Assembly (NCBI GenBank): GCA_018715765.1
Contig: DVKY01000048.1
Span: forward strand, 1 to 7,831
From: Fimivicinus intestinavium
GTDB lineage: Bacteria > Bacillota > Clostridia > Oscillospirales > Acutalibacteraceae
Direction of reading: 5' to 3'
DNA: 7,831 nt
Position 1 is the first letter of the stretch, and the number at the start of each line of letters is the position of its first letter. A model generated the notes under the pieces. The model was not told the origin of the DNA and searched no databases. It saw nothing but the letters and a program-made list of their open reading frames with translations. The position numbers were made by a program, and so were the translations under genes. This document shows positions 1 to 5,935 of this stretch, in pieces.

Positions 1-316
1 CGGCGGCTCCACCACGTCCGCTTCCAGCAGCGGCGGCTCTTCTTCCAATGGATCAGGCGGGTTTGACCTGATCTCTCAGGCGCTTGGCGGCTTTACCGGT
101 GCGATCTCGATGGATAACATCGGCGAGATCACCGATTACCTGAAATCACAGGGCCTGGACCCCAGTGCATTGGGGATTGATATCGCACAATTCGTCTCCG
201 GCATTGTGGATGACAAGGAAAATGGCGAAACACAAAGCGCCGGTAATATCCTGGACGGCGTCGGGGAAATTCTTGGCGACATCATGGGCGGTACTGCCGA
301 GACGACCGGTAAATAA
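1..316 (+). CDS. 3' end of a gene for a protein with a Gly/Ser-rich linker (partial, unknown function)
   Basis: The frame starting at base 2 is open from the left edge to the TAA at 314-316, giving the last 104 residues of a longer protein. The first ATG inside the window (110) lies in mid-frame and has no ribosome binding site, so it is not taken as the start. The visible part begins with about 20 residues made almost only of Gly, Ser and Thr, typical of a flexible linker. It continues with a segment of about 80 residues (starting FDLISQALGGF) rich in Gly, Ile and acidic residues, with short hydrophobic stretches such as IGEITDYLKSQGLDPSALGI. No membrane anchor, catalytic motif or family signature is recognisable. 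A linker followed by a small C-terminal segment would suit a membrane-anchored or modular protein whose main domain lies outside the window, but that is inference. The coding frame is convincing; the function is unknown. Confidence 0.7.
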   Translation, partial: GGSTTSASSSGGSSSNGSGGFDLISQALGGFTGAISMDNIGEITDYLKSQGLDPSALGIDIAQFVSGIVDDKENGETQSAGNILDGVGEILGDIMGGTAETTGK

Positions 317-335
317 CCAAATAAGCAAACACATA

Positions 336-375
336 AGGGGAGAGCTGTTTTCATCAGCCCTCCCCTGTTCTTTTG
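336..375. terminator. bidirectional intrinsic terminator between convergent genes
   Basis: AGGGGAGAGCTG (336-347) pairs with CAGCCCTCCCCT (355-366) around the 7-base loop TTTTCAT. The stem is 12 bp with one A.C mismatch read rightward, which becomes a G.U wobble read leftward. A T-rich stretch (GTTCTTTTG, 367-375) follows on the plus strand, and the minus strand continues TTATGTGTTTG. It lies 19 bases after the stop of the forward gene and 48 bases past the stop of the leftward regulator gene, so it probably ends both transcripts. Confidence 0.75.
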
Positions 376-414
376 AGCTTACTCCACCCAGTACGCGGTG
401 AAGTAAGAGGCATC

Positions 415-741
415 TTAACGCTTTTGCTCCATTTCGGCCATACCTTCCAGAATTCCAATCGCTTTTGCGCGCTGCCGAAGGTTCAGCTTACGGTAATAGG
501 AGATCAACTCCGCTTCCTCTGCCTCCAGTCCGTGCGTGAGCGGATAGGGCACCCTGGTTCGATCAAGCAGGAAGTCCGTAGACACCCCAAAGAAATCCGC
601 CATTCGGCAAAGCGTTTCTGCGCTTGGCAACGACTTGCAATTTTCATAGGCACTCACCGTTTCCTGAGAAATTTCAAGCACCGTGCTCAGCTTCACCTGA
701 GTGATTCCCTTTCTTTGCCTTATCTCTCTCAAATTATGCAT
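415..741 (-). CDS. XRE/Cro-CI family helix-turn-helix transcriptional regulator
   Basis: A small DNA-binding repressor-like protein of 108 residues. From about residue 2 to 57 it has the classic HTH_3 (XRE) fold: LREIRQRKGITQVKLSTVLEIS for helices 1-2, the recognition region SQETVSAYENCKSLPSAETLC, and the closing ADFFGVSTDFLLDRT. The remaining 45 or so residues form a charged helical tail (EAEEAELISYYRKLNLRQRAK) that probably serves dimerisation. The ATG at 741 is chosen because the G-run at 749-753 sits 7 bases upstream, normal Shine-Dalgarno spacing. The in-frame ATG at 747 would leave only one base and add just Met-Gly. The gene stands alone, convergent with the Gly/Ser gene. Two inverted repeats sit directly upstream (754-793), so autoregulation is likely. 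There is no sensor domain; such proteins occur both as phage-type repressors and as chromosomal regulators, and the target here is unknown. Confidence 0.9.
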   Translation of the reverse strand: MHNLREIRQRKGITQVKLSTVLEISQETVSAYENCKSLPSAETLCRMADFFGVSTDFLLDRTRVPYPLTHGLEAEEAELISYYRKLNLRQRAKAIGILEGMAEMEQKR

Positions 742-753
742 CCCCATGCCCCC

Positions 754-793
754 GAATATAAATAATATTTATATTCTACAAAATACGTTTGTA
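754..793. promoter_or_regulatory. two adjacent inverted repeats, candidate operators for the XRE regulator
   Basis: Repeat one (754-776) has perfect 10-bp arms, GAATATAAAT and ATTTATATTC, around AAT. Repeat two (777-793) reads TACAAAATACGTTTGTA, with perfect 6-bp arms around 5 bases. They abut with no gap and lie between the predicted regulator start of transcription and its ribosome binding site (749-753). XRE dimers commonly bind palindromes of this size upstream of their own gene. Repeat two also overlaps the -35 box of the forward promoter at 789-817. The repeats are seen directly; operator function is inferred. In AT-rich DNA some symmetry occurs by chance, but a 10+10 perfect match is unlikely to be accidental. 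Confidence 0.55.
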
Positions 794-838
794 ATTATTA
801 GAAAAAGAGATTATAATACCAGAAATAGTATATGTACA
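789..838. promoter_or_regulatory. interlocked divergent promoters sharing one palindromic -10 box
   Basis: The 8-base palindrome ATTATAAT (810-817) contains TATAAT on both strands. Leftward, toward the XRE gene: TATAAT (minus, 815-810) with TGTACA (minus, 838-833) as -35, spacer 17 bp, -35 matching 4 of 6 consensus bases. Rightward: TTGTAA (789-794) as -35, spacer 17 bp, then TATAAT (812-817), again 4 of 6 at -35. Bidirectional promoters with overlapping -10 boxes are known in bacteria. The leftward one explains regulator expression, starting near 803. The rightward one has no obvious protein-coding gene downstream. Confidence 0.5.
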
Positions 839-903
839 TTTTCTCCATTTCTTCTCTTTCACCGCTAGCAATATTGAGCTCAAAATCTATCTATCTGAAT
901 ATT

Positions 904-948
904 AGGAACCTGCCAGGTTGTCCCCTATTCGCCGGCAGGTTCCTTTTC
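904..948. terminator. strong hairpin terminator past gerC, also in terminator form on the plus strand
   Basis: AGGAACCTGCC (904-914) and GGCAGGTTCCT (934-944) form a perfect 11-bp stem around a 19-base loop. On the plus strand it is followed by T residues (944-947). On the minus strand, just 10 bases past the gerC stop, the stem is followed by only a weak AATATTC stretch. It is therefore probably the end of the ger operon, but its T-tract favours termination of rightward transcripts. A smaller hairpin, AACCT-gcc-AGGTT (907-919), can form as an alternative to the left arm. Confidence 0.65.
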
Positions 949-953
949 CATGC

Positions 954-2108
954 TCAATCGGCCGATTTCTGACCCGACCTGCGGATTGTCGTTTGCACCT
1001 CCACGTTCAGTGCTATTTGCGGCAGCACATCACGCCAGGTATCCGACAAACGACGAAAGGTTTCCGGATCCGCCAACCATAACCGGTTACCCAGCCGCAG
1101 CACATCGCTGCGGTAGCTTGAAAGGCAAAGCCTGGCCGTTTGCAGAAGCTGCCCTTCCAGCATATCCGAGGTAGCTGTTTCAATTGCCTCACGCACCGAT
1201 TTTTCGATTCCTCCAAAATCTGCCCCTTCTATCTCATGCACATCACACACACACTCCACTGTGACGCGATAGGCTGGCATGCCGTTTTGTACTGTCGTTT
1301 CAACGCCGGTATTCGATTGAATGATCTCCAAAGAAGCTTTGCCAAAGGGCTCTCCCTGTACTACCAGATCGCCGCTCTCCACCTGGTCGGTTAAAAAGAG
1401 GAAACCGCGTGTTTGCGTCGTATCCAAATCCCCCACATAGCTTCCATCACGAAAAATGGCGAGTCCATCTGTCAAAACCGTGTCCATCCCCTGCCCCTTA
1501 TCTACTACCGGCTTGAGCAGCGGTAGATACACATCCGAGCTTGGATCTTCCAGGAGCGCAACGGCCCGATAGAGCGGCATCTGTAGGGTCTTGGCGTTGA
1601 CACGCCCCATTTCAAGCGCCATCTGGATTTCCCGCGCCGGAATCGAGCTTTTGTCCACAGAGGAGCGGATGATATCCGCCGCTTTCCCACGCGCTACCGC
1701 CAAATCCACCGTGGAGCGCGTTGCATAATCCCTCACAAAAAAATCAAGCGTTTCATTCAGCCCCGCCCGGGCGACTGCTTCGCCAAAAACAATGAGCCAG
1801 TTGTGCGAGTATAGAGGCCTGCGGCCTGCCGTCAGGGTAATGTTGCGCATAGCGTCAGCAATGGTCTCTCCCCGGCTTTCGTACACCTTGGTCACATTGC
1901 CGGACATGCCACTGTCCTGTCCTCCGGATACCGCCATATTAAAGGCCTGTAGAGTCAAAAGGTAACCGCCGTCTTCCTCCCGGTCCACTCCAATGCCCTG
2001 TATAATCAATCGTTCCCGAATCTCACGGCCATCCCCGCCATAGCTCTGGCATCCCGCCAGCGTCAGCAGCAGCAAAACGCCGGCCAAAAGCGTCATCCAT
2101 TTTTTCAT
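954..2108 (-). CDS. Ger(x)C family spore germination lipoprotein (receptor C subunit)
   Basis: C subunit of a GerA-type nutrient germinant receptor, a lipoprotein on the outer face of the spore inner membrane needed for assembly and function with the A and B subunits. The 384-residue length is normal for the family. Residues 1-20 are a lipoprotein signal: MKK, a Leu-rich core, and the lipobox LAGC with Cys20 as the lipidated residue. Family landmarks follow: RERLIIQGIGVDREEDGGYLL (about 31-50, N-terminal domain), SHNWLIVFGEAVARAGL and FFVRDYATRSTVDLAVARGKA (101-143), then the C-terminal domain from about 200, ending SDVLRLGNRLW and VEVQTTIRRSG. The ATG at 2108 is chosen because it begins the lipoprotein signal and overlaps the gerB stop in an ATGA. 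The frame stays open 95 codons further upstream, but that is antiphase sequence inside gerB. The germinant cannot be deduced. A specific symbol (gerAC, gerKC) is not assigned because paralogues are not separable by eye. Confidence 0.93.
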   Translation of the reverse strand: MKKWMTLLAGVLLLLTLAGCQSYGGDGREIRERLIIQGIGVDREEDGGYLLTLQAFNMAVSGGQDSGMSGNVTKVYESRGETIADAMRNITLTAGRRPLYSHNWLIVFGEAVARAGLNETLDFFVRDYATRSTVDLAVARGKAADIIRSSVDKSSIPAREIQMALEMGRVNAKTLQMPLYRAVALLEDPSSDVYLPLLKPVVDKGQGMDTVLTDGLAIFRDGSYVGDLDTTQTRGFLFLTDQVESGDLVVQGEPFGKASLEIIQSNTGVETTVQNGMPAYRVTVECVCDVHEIEGADFGGIEKSVREAIETATSDMLEGQLLQTARLCLSSYRSDVLRLGNRLWLADPETFRRLSDTWRDVLPQIALNVEVQTTIRRSGQKSAD

Positions 2109-3199
2109 GTGGAGGGTTCCCCCTTCTCCTTTTTTGCCCGTTTCCGCGCGGCGGGCAGCAGACACAGCGGAATGGCCACTGTAGCCGCCGTAAACAGCAC
2201 CATCATCAGCTCCGGTTGCGCAATCGCGGCAAAACGGTCGTAGCCGCCGGAAATCATTACGCCCAAAGCGCCGAGCACAAGGATGCATCCGGCGATATAC
2301 GCCTTTTTCAACCGCTTGCCAAACGCCCGGCGCAGGCATGTCACCGTCAGATAGGTGAAGAAAGCCAGCTTGACAAACAGGCACAGGATCCATACGCCAG
2401 TATGAATTGCATCAAGCCGCTGCAAAACGCTGAATTCTCCAAGCACGGCAAGGGAATAGAAAGGGAACATCTGCGTGTCAAAAAAAGCGCCCAATACGGC
2501 GATTCCACACAGAAAGAGCAGCCCCATGGCAAGCGTCAGCCAGAGTATCCATTTCACAAAGCCTTTTGTAAGGCTGCCTTTTACACGCGGCGCAATCACA
2601 GCCAGCGCCGCCGTTTCCGCCGTGCCGGCAAGGAAGCCGGCAGCGCCGCGCAGCACCGGCGCTACGCCGTCATAAAAAAGAGGCGTAAAATTGAGCGCGT
2701 CAAAATCCGGAATGAGCACAACGACAGCGAACCCCAGCGTTATGCTCACCAGAAGCACTGCAAGCCAGGAGAGCCTCCCCAGCGCCTCCAGCCCAAACGC
2801 TGCGGCTGAGCAGCTGATTAAAATAATCAATAAAAGGAAAATGGTGAAATCCGAATCCGGAAACAGCCGCGAGGTTGCAAACAGGTCAAAGCGCGTTACA
2901 CTTAGCAATGAGTTAAATAAAAAAAACAACGCATATAAGACTGCCAGCACCCTTGACAGCAACGGTGAAACGCAAAAAGCGCAGTCAAACAAATCCCAGC
3001 CTGGGCGGGCACGATAAAGCCCATACAGCGGTAGCGCGCTCACAAGCATACCCAGAGGATACAACGCCACCTGTATGAGCATATCCGACGTGAGCGCCGC
3101 CTCCCCCAGCGCTGGAATATAAGTCAGCGTGACAAGAATTCGGCTGACAAAGAGAATCGAATACAGCTGCGTCGGGCTGATCTGATGTGTATTTGCCAT
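2105..3199 (-). CDS. GerB-type spore germination permease (receptor B subunit)
   Basis: Integral membrane B subunit of the germinant receptor, an APC-superfamily transporter-like protein (endospore germination permease, GerAB family). In studied receptors it binds the nutrient germinant. It has 364 residues, the usual size. About ten hydrophobic segments are visible, near residues 11-29, 41-62, 83-104, 117-137, 144-163, 186-203, 215-239, 268-288, 300-315 and 331-350, and a basic tail (RKRAKKEKG). The opening ISPTQLYSILFVSRI and the DFDALNFTPLFYDGVAPVLRG region (165-185), ahead of a Gly/Ala/Glu-rich helix (FLAGTAETAAL), are typical of the family. The ATG at 3199 has GGGGAGG 6 bases upstream and lies 30 bases after the gerA stop; the TGA at 2107-2105 overlaps the gerC ATG, indicating translational coupling. 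The specific amino acid or sugar recognised cannot be read from the sequence. Confidence 0.92.
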   Translation of the reverse strand: MANTHQISPTQLYSILFVSRILVTLTYIPALGEAALTSDMLIQVALYPLGMLVSALPLYGLYRARPGWDLFDCAFCVSPLLSRVLAVLYALFFLFNSLLSVTRFDLFATSRLFPDSDFTIFLLLIILISCSAAAFGLEALGRLSWLAVLLVSITLGFAVVVLIPDFDALNFTPLFYDGVAPVLRGAAGFLAGTAETAALAVIAPRVKGSLTKGFVKWILWLTLAMGLLFLCGIAVLGAFFDTQMFPFYSLAVLGEFSVLQRLDAIHTGVWILCLFVKLAFFTYLTVTCLRRAFGKRLKKAYIAGCILVLGALGVMISGGYDRFAAIAQPELMMVLFTAATVAIPLCLLPAARKRAKKEKGEPST

Positions 3200-3229
3200 G
3201 TGAAGCCTCCCCTTCTGCCCTTCGGGATA

Positions 3230-4768
3230 TTAAAACTCTTCTGTTGTCCGTTTATCGGAGCCATTGAGCTCCTGCACCTGCATTTTGTATCTGCCAAGCT
3301 GCTTCCAACCCATTCGCAGAACAAGATCCCGCATCGCTCCTTTTTCAAAAGGAGTAACCGGCGCAGAATACGGCACGCCATACGGGTTGATCGAGCAGGC
3401 ATTCAGGATCAAAAGCCCCAGGATCAGCATAATGCCATAAAGCCCGGAGAGGCCGCCGACAATGATAAAGACAAACCGCAGCACCGCTGCCGGCTCATAG
3501 AGAGCTGGCACCACAAAGGAGCTGATGGCGGTCACTGCCAGAACAATCAGCATCGGGGCCGCAATCAGCCCTGCCGTCACCGCAGCATCCCCTATGACAA
3601 GGGCTCCTACGATGCTTACGGCGTGCCCCACAGTTTTAGGCATCCGAAGCCCCGCTTCGCGCATGATCTCATAGATCAGGTGAATCACAAGCGCTTCCAG
3701 CATAATCGGGAACGGCGTGCGCGACTCTGCCACCGCAACGTCAAACAGCATGCTCGCAGGCAACAACTCCTGATGAAAAATAGCGACCGCCACATAAATG
3801 CCGGGCAGCAGCATGCTGATGCCAAAGGAAAGAAACTTTAGCGCCCGCAGGAACAGCGCATAAAACGGCCGGTTAGAATAATCGTCCATGGATTGAAAAT
3901 TTTCAACAAACAGGTGCGGCACAATCAGCGCAAACGGCGTGCCATCCACCAGGACGCCGATCCTTCCTTCACTGATTTTTGCACACAGCGTGTCCGGGCG
4001 CTCTGTGACGCCCACCCCTGAAAAGAAGGAGAGTCCTTTATGGTCCAGAAAGGGTTGAATATAGCCGGATTCCAGCACCATATCCAGCTTAGCCCCCTGA
4101 AGCCGCTGCCGCACCTCCTCCAGAATATCCGGATTCACACGGTCCGCCAGATAGCAGAGGCTGACCATTGTTTGGCTGGTATCCCCCATATTGAGCATTT
4201 CAAAGCGAGCAAACGGCGTTTTGAGCCGCCGGCGGATCAGCGTCGCATTAACTTTTAAGGTTTCCACAAAGCCGTCACGCGCACCGCGCTCCTGCACCTC
4301 TGTTTCCGGGTCGTTCACAGACCGCCGCTCAAACCCCTGGGCGCCAAAGACTTCACAGCGTGTGACGCCGTCGATCAGGATTGCCACAAAGCCTGACATG
4401 ATCAGGTTCAGCAGCTCCTGCATGGTGAAAACTTCTTTGTGGTCTGTGCCAGAGAGCACATGCTCGCGCAGATAAACAAACTGCCGGTCCGGCTCCTTGG
4501 GAATATCCTTTGCGCGAAGAATCGGTGTTACTGCAATGTGAGAGAGCAACAGGTTATCACACATTCCCTCACACATCACAAAAGCCATCCGGTTCCCGTT
4601 GATGGGCAGTTCACGGATCATCAGGTCGAAGCTTGCACCGAAGACGCCACGCAAATAGACCAGGTTTTCCTGCAGGGAGGCAGAGATCTCCGCCGGAGGC
4701 AGCTGTGTGGTTTCCCGATTGACCGGCATAAATTCCTTTTTTACGGCTTCCTTGAGCCACTGAAACAT
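3230..4768 (-). CDS. GerA family spore germination protein (receptor A subunit)
   Basis: A subunit of a nutrient germinant receptor (GerA/SpoVAF family, Spore_GerA), 512 residues, full length. In Bacillus the GerAA subunit oligomerises into a germinant-gated ion channel in the spore inner membrane, and ion release starts germination. The soluble N-terminal half (about 1-300) carries the family signature around 147-185: RRSVNDPETEVQERGARDGFVE, then N..LIRRRLKTP. The membrane half begins near 303, with FLRALKFLSFGISMLLPGIYV, TPFPIMLEALVIHLIYEIMREAGLR (351-375), VGHAVSIVGALVIGDAAVTAG (380-400), and further helices to about 457. A polar tail (KQLGRYK to TTEEF) ends it. The ATG at 4768 is preceded by GGGGAAG about 9 bases upstream. 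It is first in the leftward A-B-C operon. No convincing promoter was found on this strand in the 4769-4991 gap: the GAATA at 4830-4826 lacks a matching sigma-G -10 box. The germinant is unknown. Confidence 0.95.
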   Translation of the reverse strand: MFQWLKEAVKKEFMPVNRETTQLPPAEISASLQENLVYLRGVFGASFDLMIRELPINGNRMAFVMCEGMCDNLLLSHIAVTPILRAKDIPKEPDRQFVYLREHVLSGTDHKEVFTMQELLNLIMSGFVAILIDGVTRCEVFGAQGFERRSVNDPETEVQERGARDGFVETLKVNATLIRRRLKTPFARFEMLNMGDTSQTMVSLCYLADRVNPDILEEVRQRLQGAKLDMVLESGYIQPFLDHKGLSFFSGVGVTERPDTLCAKISEGRIGVLVDGTPFALIVPHLFVENFQSMDDYSNRPFYALFLRALKFLSFGISMLLPGIYVAVAIFHQELLPASMLFDVAVAESRTPFPIMLEALVIHLIYEIMREAGLRMPKTVGHAVSIVGALVIGDAAVTAGLIAAPMLIVLAVTAISSFVVPALYEPAAVLRFVFIIVGGLSGLYGIMLILGLLILNACSINPYGVPYSAPVTPFEKGAMRDLVLRMGWKQLGRYKMQVQELNGSDKRTTEEF

Positions 4769-4820
4769 ACAAAATCACTTCCCCAAGCTTGGTTTTTCCA
4801 TCCTTCGTCTGTTTATGCGG

Positions 4821-4852
4821 CGGAATATTCCGGTCAAAAGCGCGTCATACTA
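4821..4852 (+). promoter_or_regulatory. sigma-G-type (forespore) promoter for the DUF421 gene, with 12-bp palindrome over the -35
   Basis: GAATA (4823-4827), an exact 18-base spacer, then CATACTA (4846-4852). This matches the established Bacillus sigma-G consensus (GHATR, about 18 bp, CATNHTA) at every defined position. The -35 lies inside the perfect 12-bp palindrome CGGAATATTCCG (4821-4832). Transcription would start near 4859, giving a leader of roughly 130 bases before the ATG at 4992. Sigma-F and sigma-G promoters overlap in sequence, but the CATACTA box favours sigma-G. This is motif matching by eye, not experimental proof. Confidence 0.65.
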
Positions 4853-4991
4853 ATATCGCTAAAGGCGGAAGAATCCTGAAAGAGCGCCCTGCAAGCGCCC
4901 TTGGGGCCGGCTTTCAACAGCAAGCCGCACTCCCCCTCTTTCTTTCGCCTTTAGGCGGCCCAACGATGCCTTGCCAAGGGAGGGGAACCGG

Positions 4992-5690
4992 ATGCTCATT
5001 ACACTGATCCGCGCGGCAATTCTATACTTCTTAATTGTTTTTTCTGTGCGCATCATGGGAAAACGTCAAATCGGGGAGTTGCAGCCTGCCGAGCTGGTCA
5101 TTACCATTTTGATTTCTGAAATTGCCGCAATCCCTATGCAGGACAACGGTGCGCCGCTGATTAACTCTGTGATTCCTGTCCTGCTGCTGGTTGCCTTTGA
5201 AGTGATCACCTCTGTGCTGAATTTGAAAAGCGCAAAATTCCGCGGCCTGATGCAGGGGCATTCCCTCATCGTCATCCGCAATGGGATCATCGACCAGACG
5301 CAGCTCCAGCGGCTCCGTTTCTCTGTGGACGACCTGATGGAGGCTCTGCGCCAAAAGGATGTATTCCGCATTGAGGATGTGCAATACGCCATCGCAGAAA
5401 CCAACGGCACGCTGAGCGTTCTGCTCAAGCCGGAAAAGCGCGTGCCTGTAGCGGAAGAGCTAAACGTCACATTGCCGGATGACGGCCTGCCCTGTATGGT
5501 GATCAGTGATGGGCGAATTATTACCTCCGCCTTTAAAGATTGTGGGATGACCATGAAAAAGCTCCATACCCACATCAAAAAAAGCGGGTTGGAGCTTAAG
5601 GATATTCTGATTATGGAGATTGACCGCAGCGGAAACACAACGGTCATCAAACGGGATGAACGCCTCGGCGGCAGGCATACAAAGCAGTGA
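4992..5690 (+). CDS. DUF421 (YetF-like) membrane protein
   Basis: A 232-residue membrane protein of the YetF/DUF421 family. Three hydrophobic helices come first (about 3-20, 34-49, 56-77), with the family motif MGKRQIGELQPAELVITILI between the first two (22-41). A cytosolic alpha/beta region follows, containing FSVDDLMEALRQKDVFRIED and VQYAIAETNGTLSVLLKPEKR (110-150). A further soluble segment runs to the C-terminus (CMVISDGRIITSAF, HIKKSGLELKDILIMEID). The ATG at 4992 is chosen because AAGGGAGGGG (4976-4985) lies 6 bases upstream and the first helix starts there; the in-frame TTG at 4971 has no such site. Family biochemistry is poorly defined. Bacillus members (YetF, 2Duf) have been associated with the spore inner membrane and spore resistance. 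The sigma-G-type promoter upstream and the divergent ger operon agree with a forespore role, which remains inferred. Confidence 0.9.
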   Translation: MLITLIRAAILYFLIVFSVRIMGKRQIGELQPAELVITILISEIAAIPMQDNGAPLINSVIPVLLLVAFEVITSVLNLKSAKFRGLMQGHSLIVIRNGIIDQTQLQRLRFSVDDLMEALRQKDVFRIEDVQYAIAETNGTLSVLLKPEKRVPVAEELNVTLPDDGLPCMVISDGRIITSAFKDCGMTMKKLHTHIKKSGLELKDILIMEIDRSGNTTVIKRDERLGGRHTKQ

Positions 5691-5935
5691 GAAACCGCCG
5701 GCCTCTTCCGGCGCTTGCGGTTATGAGAAAGACGCATCCATTTTGATGAGAACCGCCGCAACAGCTGCCCGGAAAAGCATCCAGGCCCACAGATCATCGA
5801 TGCACTGCCGGACACGAATATAAGCATCAGATGAAACAAACGACGGGAGCACAGGGTTCGCGGCCAATCAGGCCATCCTTCCAAAGCGGCTCGCAAGCGC
5901 CCCTCCCCCGATAGCGAAAAAAGGAGCGGTACATC
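5691..5935 (+). other. 245-bp gap between the DUF421 and DUF4363 genes with a hairpin but no terminator T-run
   Basis: Just after the DUF421 stop, CGCCGG (5696-5701) pairs with CCGGCG (5708-5713) around CCTCTT; an alternative pairing is AACCGC (5693-5698) with GCGGTT (5717-5722). No T-tract follows, so this is not a convincing terminator and could be a transcript-stabilising or attenuating hairpin. The rest contains no supported ORF: open frames on either strand lack ribosome binding sites and family features. No sigma-G or sigma-A promoter of quality was found, so the downstream gene is probably reached by read-through. The ribosome binding site AAAGGAG near 5919-5925 belongs to the DUF4363 gene. 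Confidence 0.45.

Noticed and set aside
742..747. Alternative XRE start at 747
   Set aside because: The G-run at 749-753 would be only one base from that ATG; the ATG two codons later has 7-base spacing. The difference is two residues.
748..953. Prophage or mobile-element remnant around the XRE regulator
   Set aside because: No integrase, Cro partner, attachment repeat or other phage gene is visible, and the flanks are ordinary chromosomal genes.
832..972. 46-codon forward ORF over the interval after the XRE promoter region
   Set aside because: No ribosome binding site, it runs through the terminator hairpin into the antisense of gerC, and it has no recognisable features.
2109..2393. 95-codon N-terminal extension of gerC
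   Set aside because: It lies inside gerB in another frame; the lipoprotein signal starts exactly at the ATG at 2108 and overlaps the gerB stop in an ATGA.
2216..2809. 197-codon forward ORF opposite gerB
   Set aside because: Shadow of the permease gene; its product is rich in His, Gln, Lys and Arg with no domain.
3185..3841. 218-codon forward ORF opposite gerA
   Set aside because: Shadow of the conserved GerA membrane domain; the reverse-strand protein is unmistakable.
4971..4991. Upstream TTG start for the DUF421 gene
   Set aside because: It would place the strong ribosome binding site inside the coding region; the ATG at 4992 is correctly spaced from it.
5696..5722. Terminator after the DUF421 gene
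   Set aside because: The hairpin is real but no T-tract follows, so termination is not supported.
5066..5896. 276-codon minus-strand ORF opposite the DUF421 gene
   Set aside because: It is the antisense of a gene with clear family motifs, its product is Arg/Ser-rich low-quality sequence, and it has no ribosome binding site.
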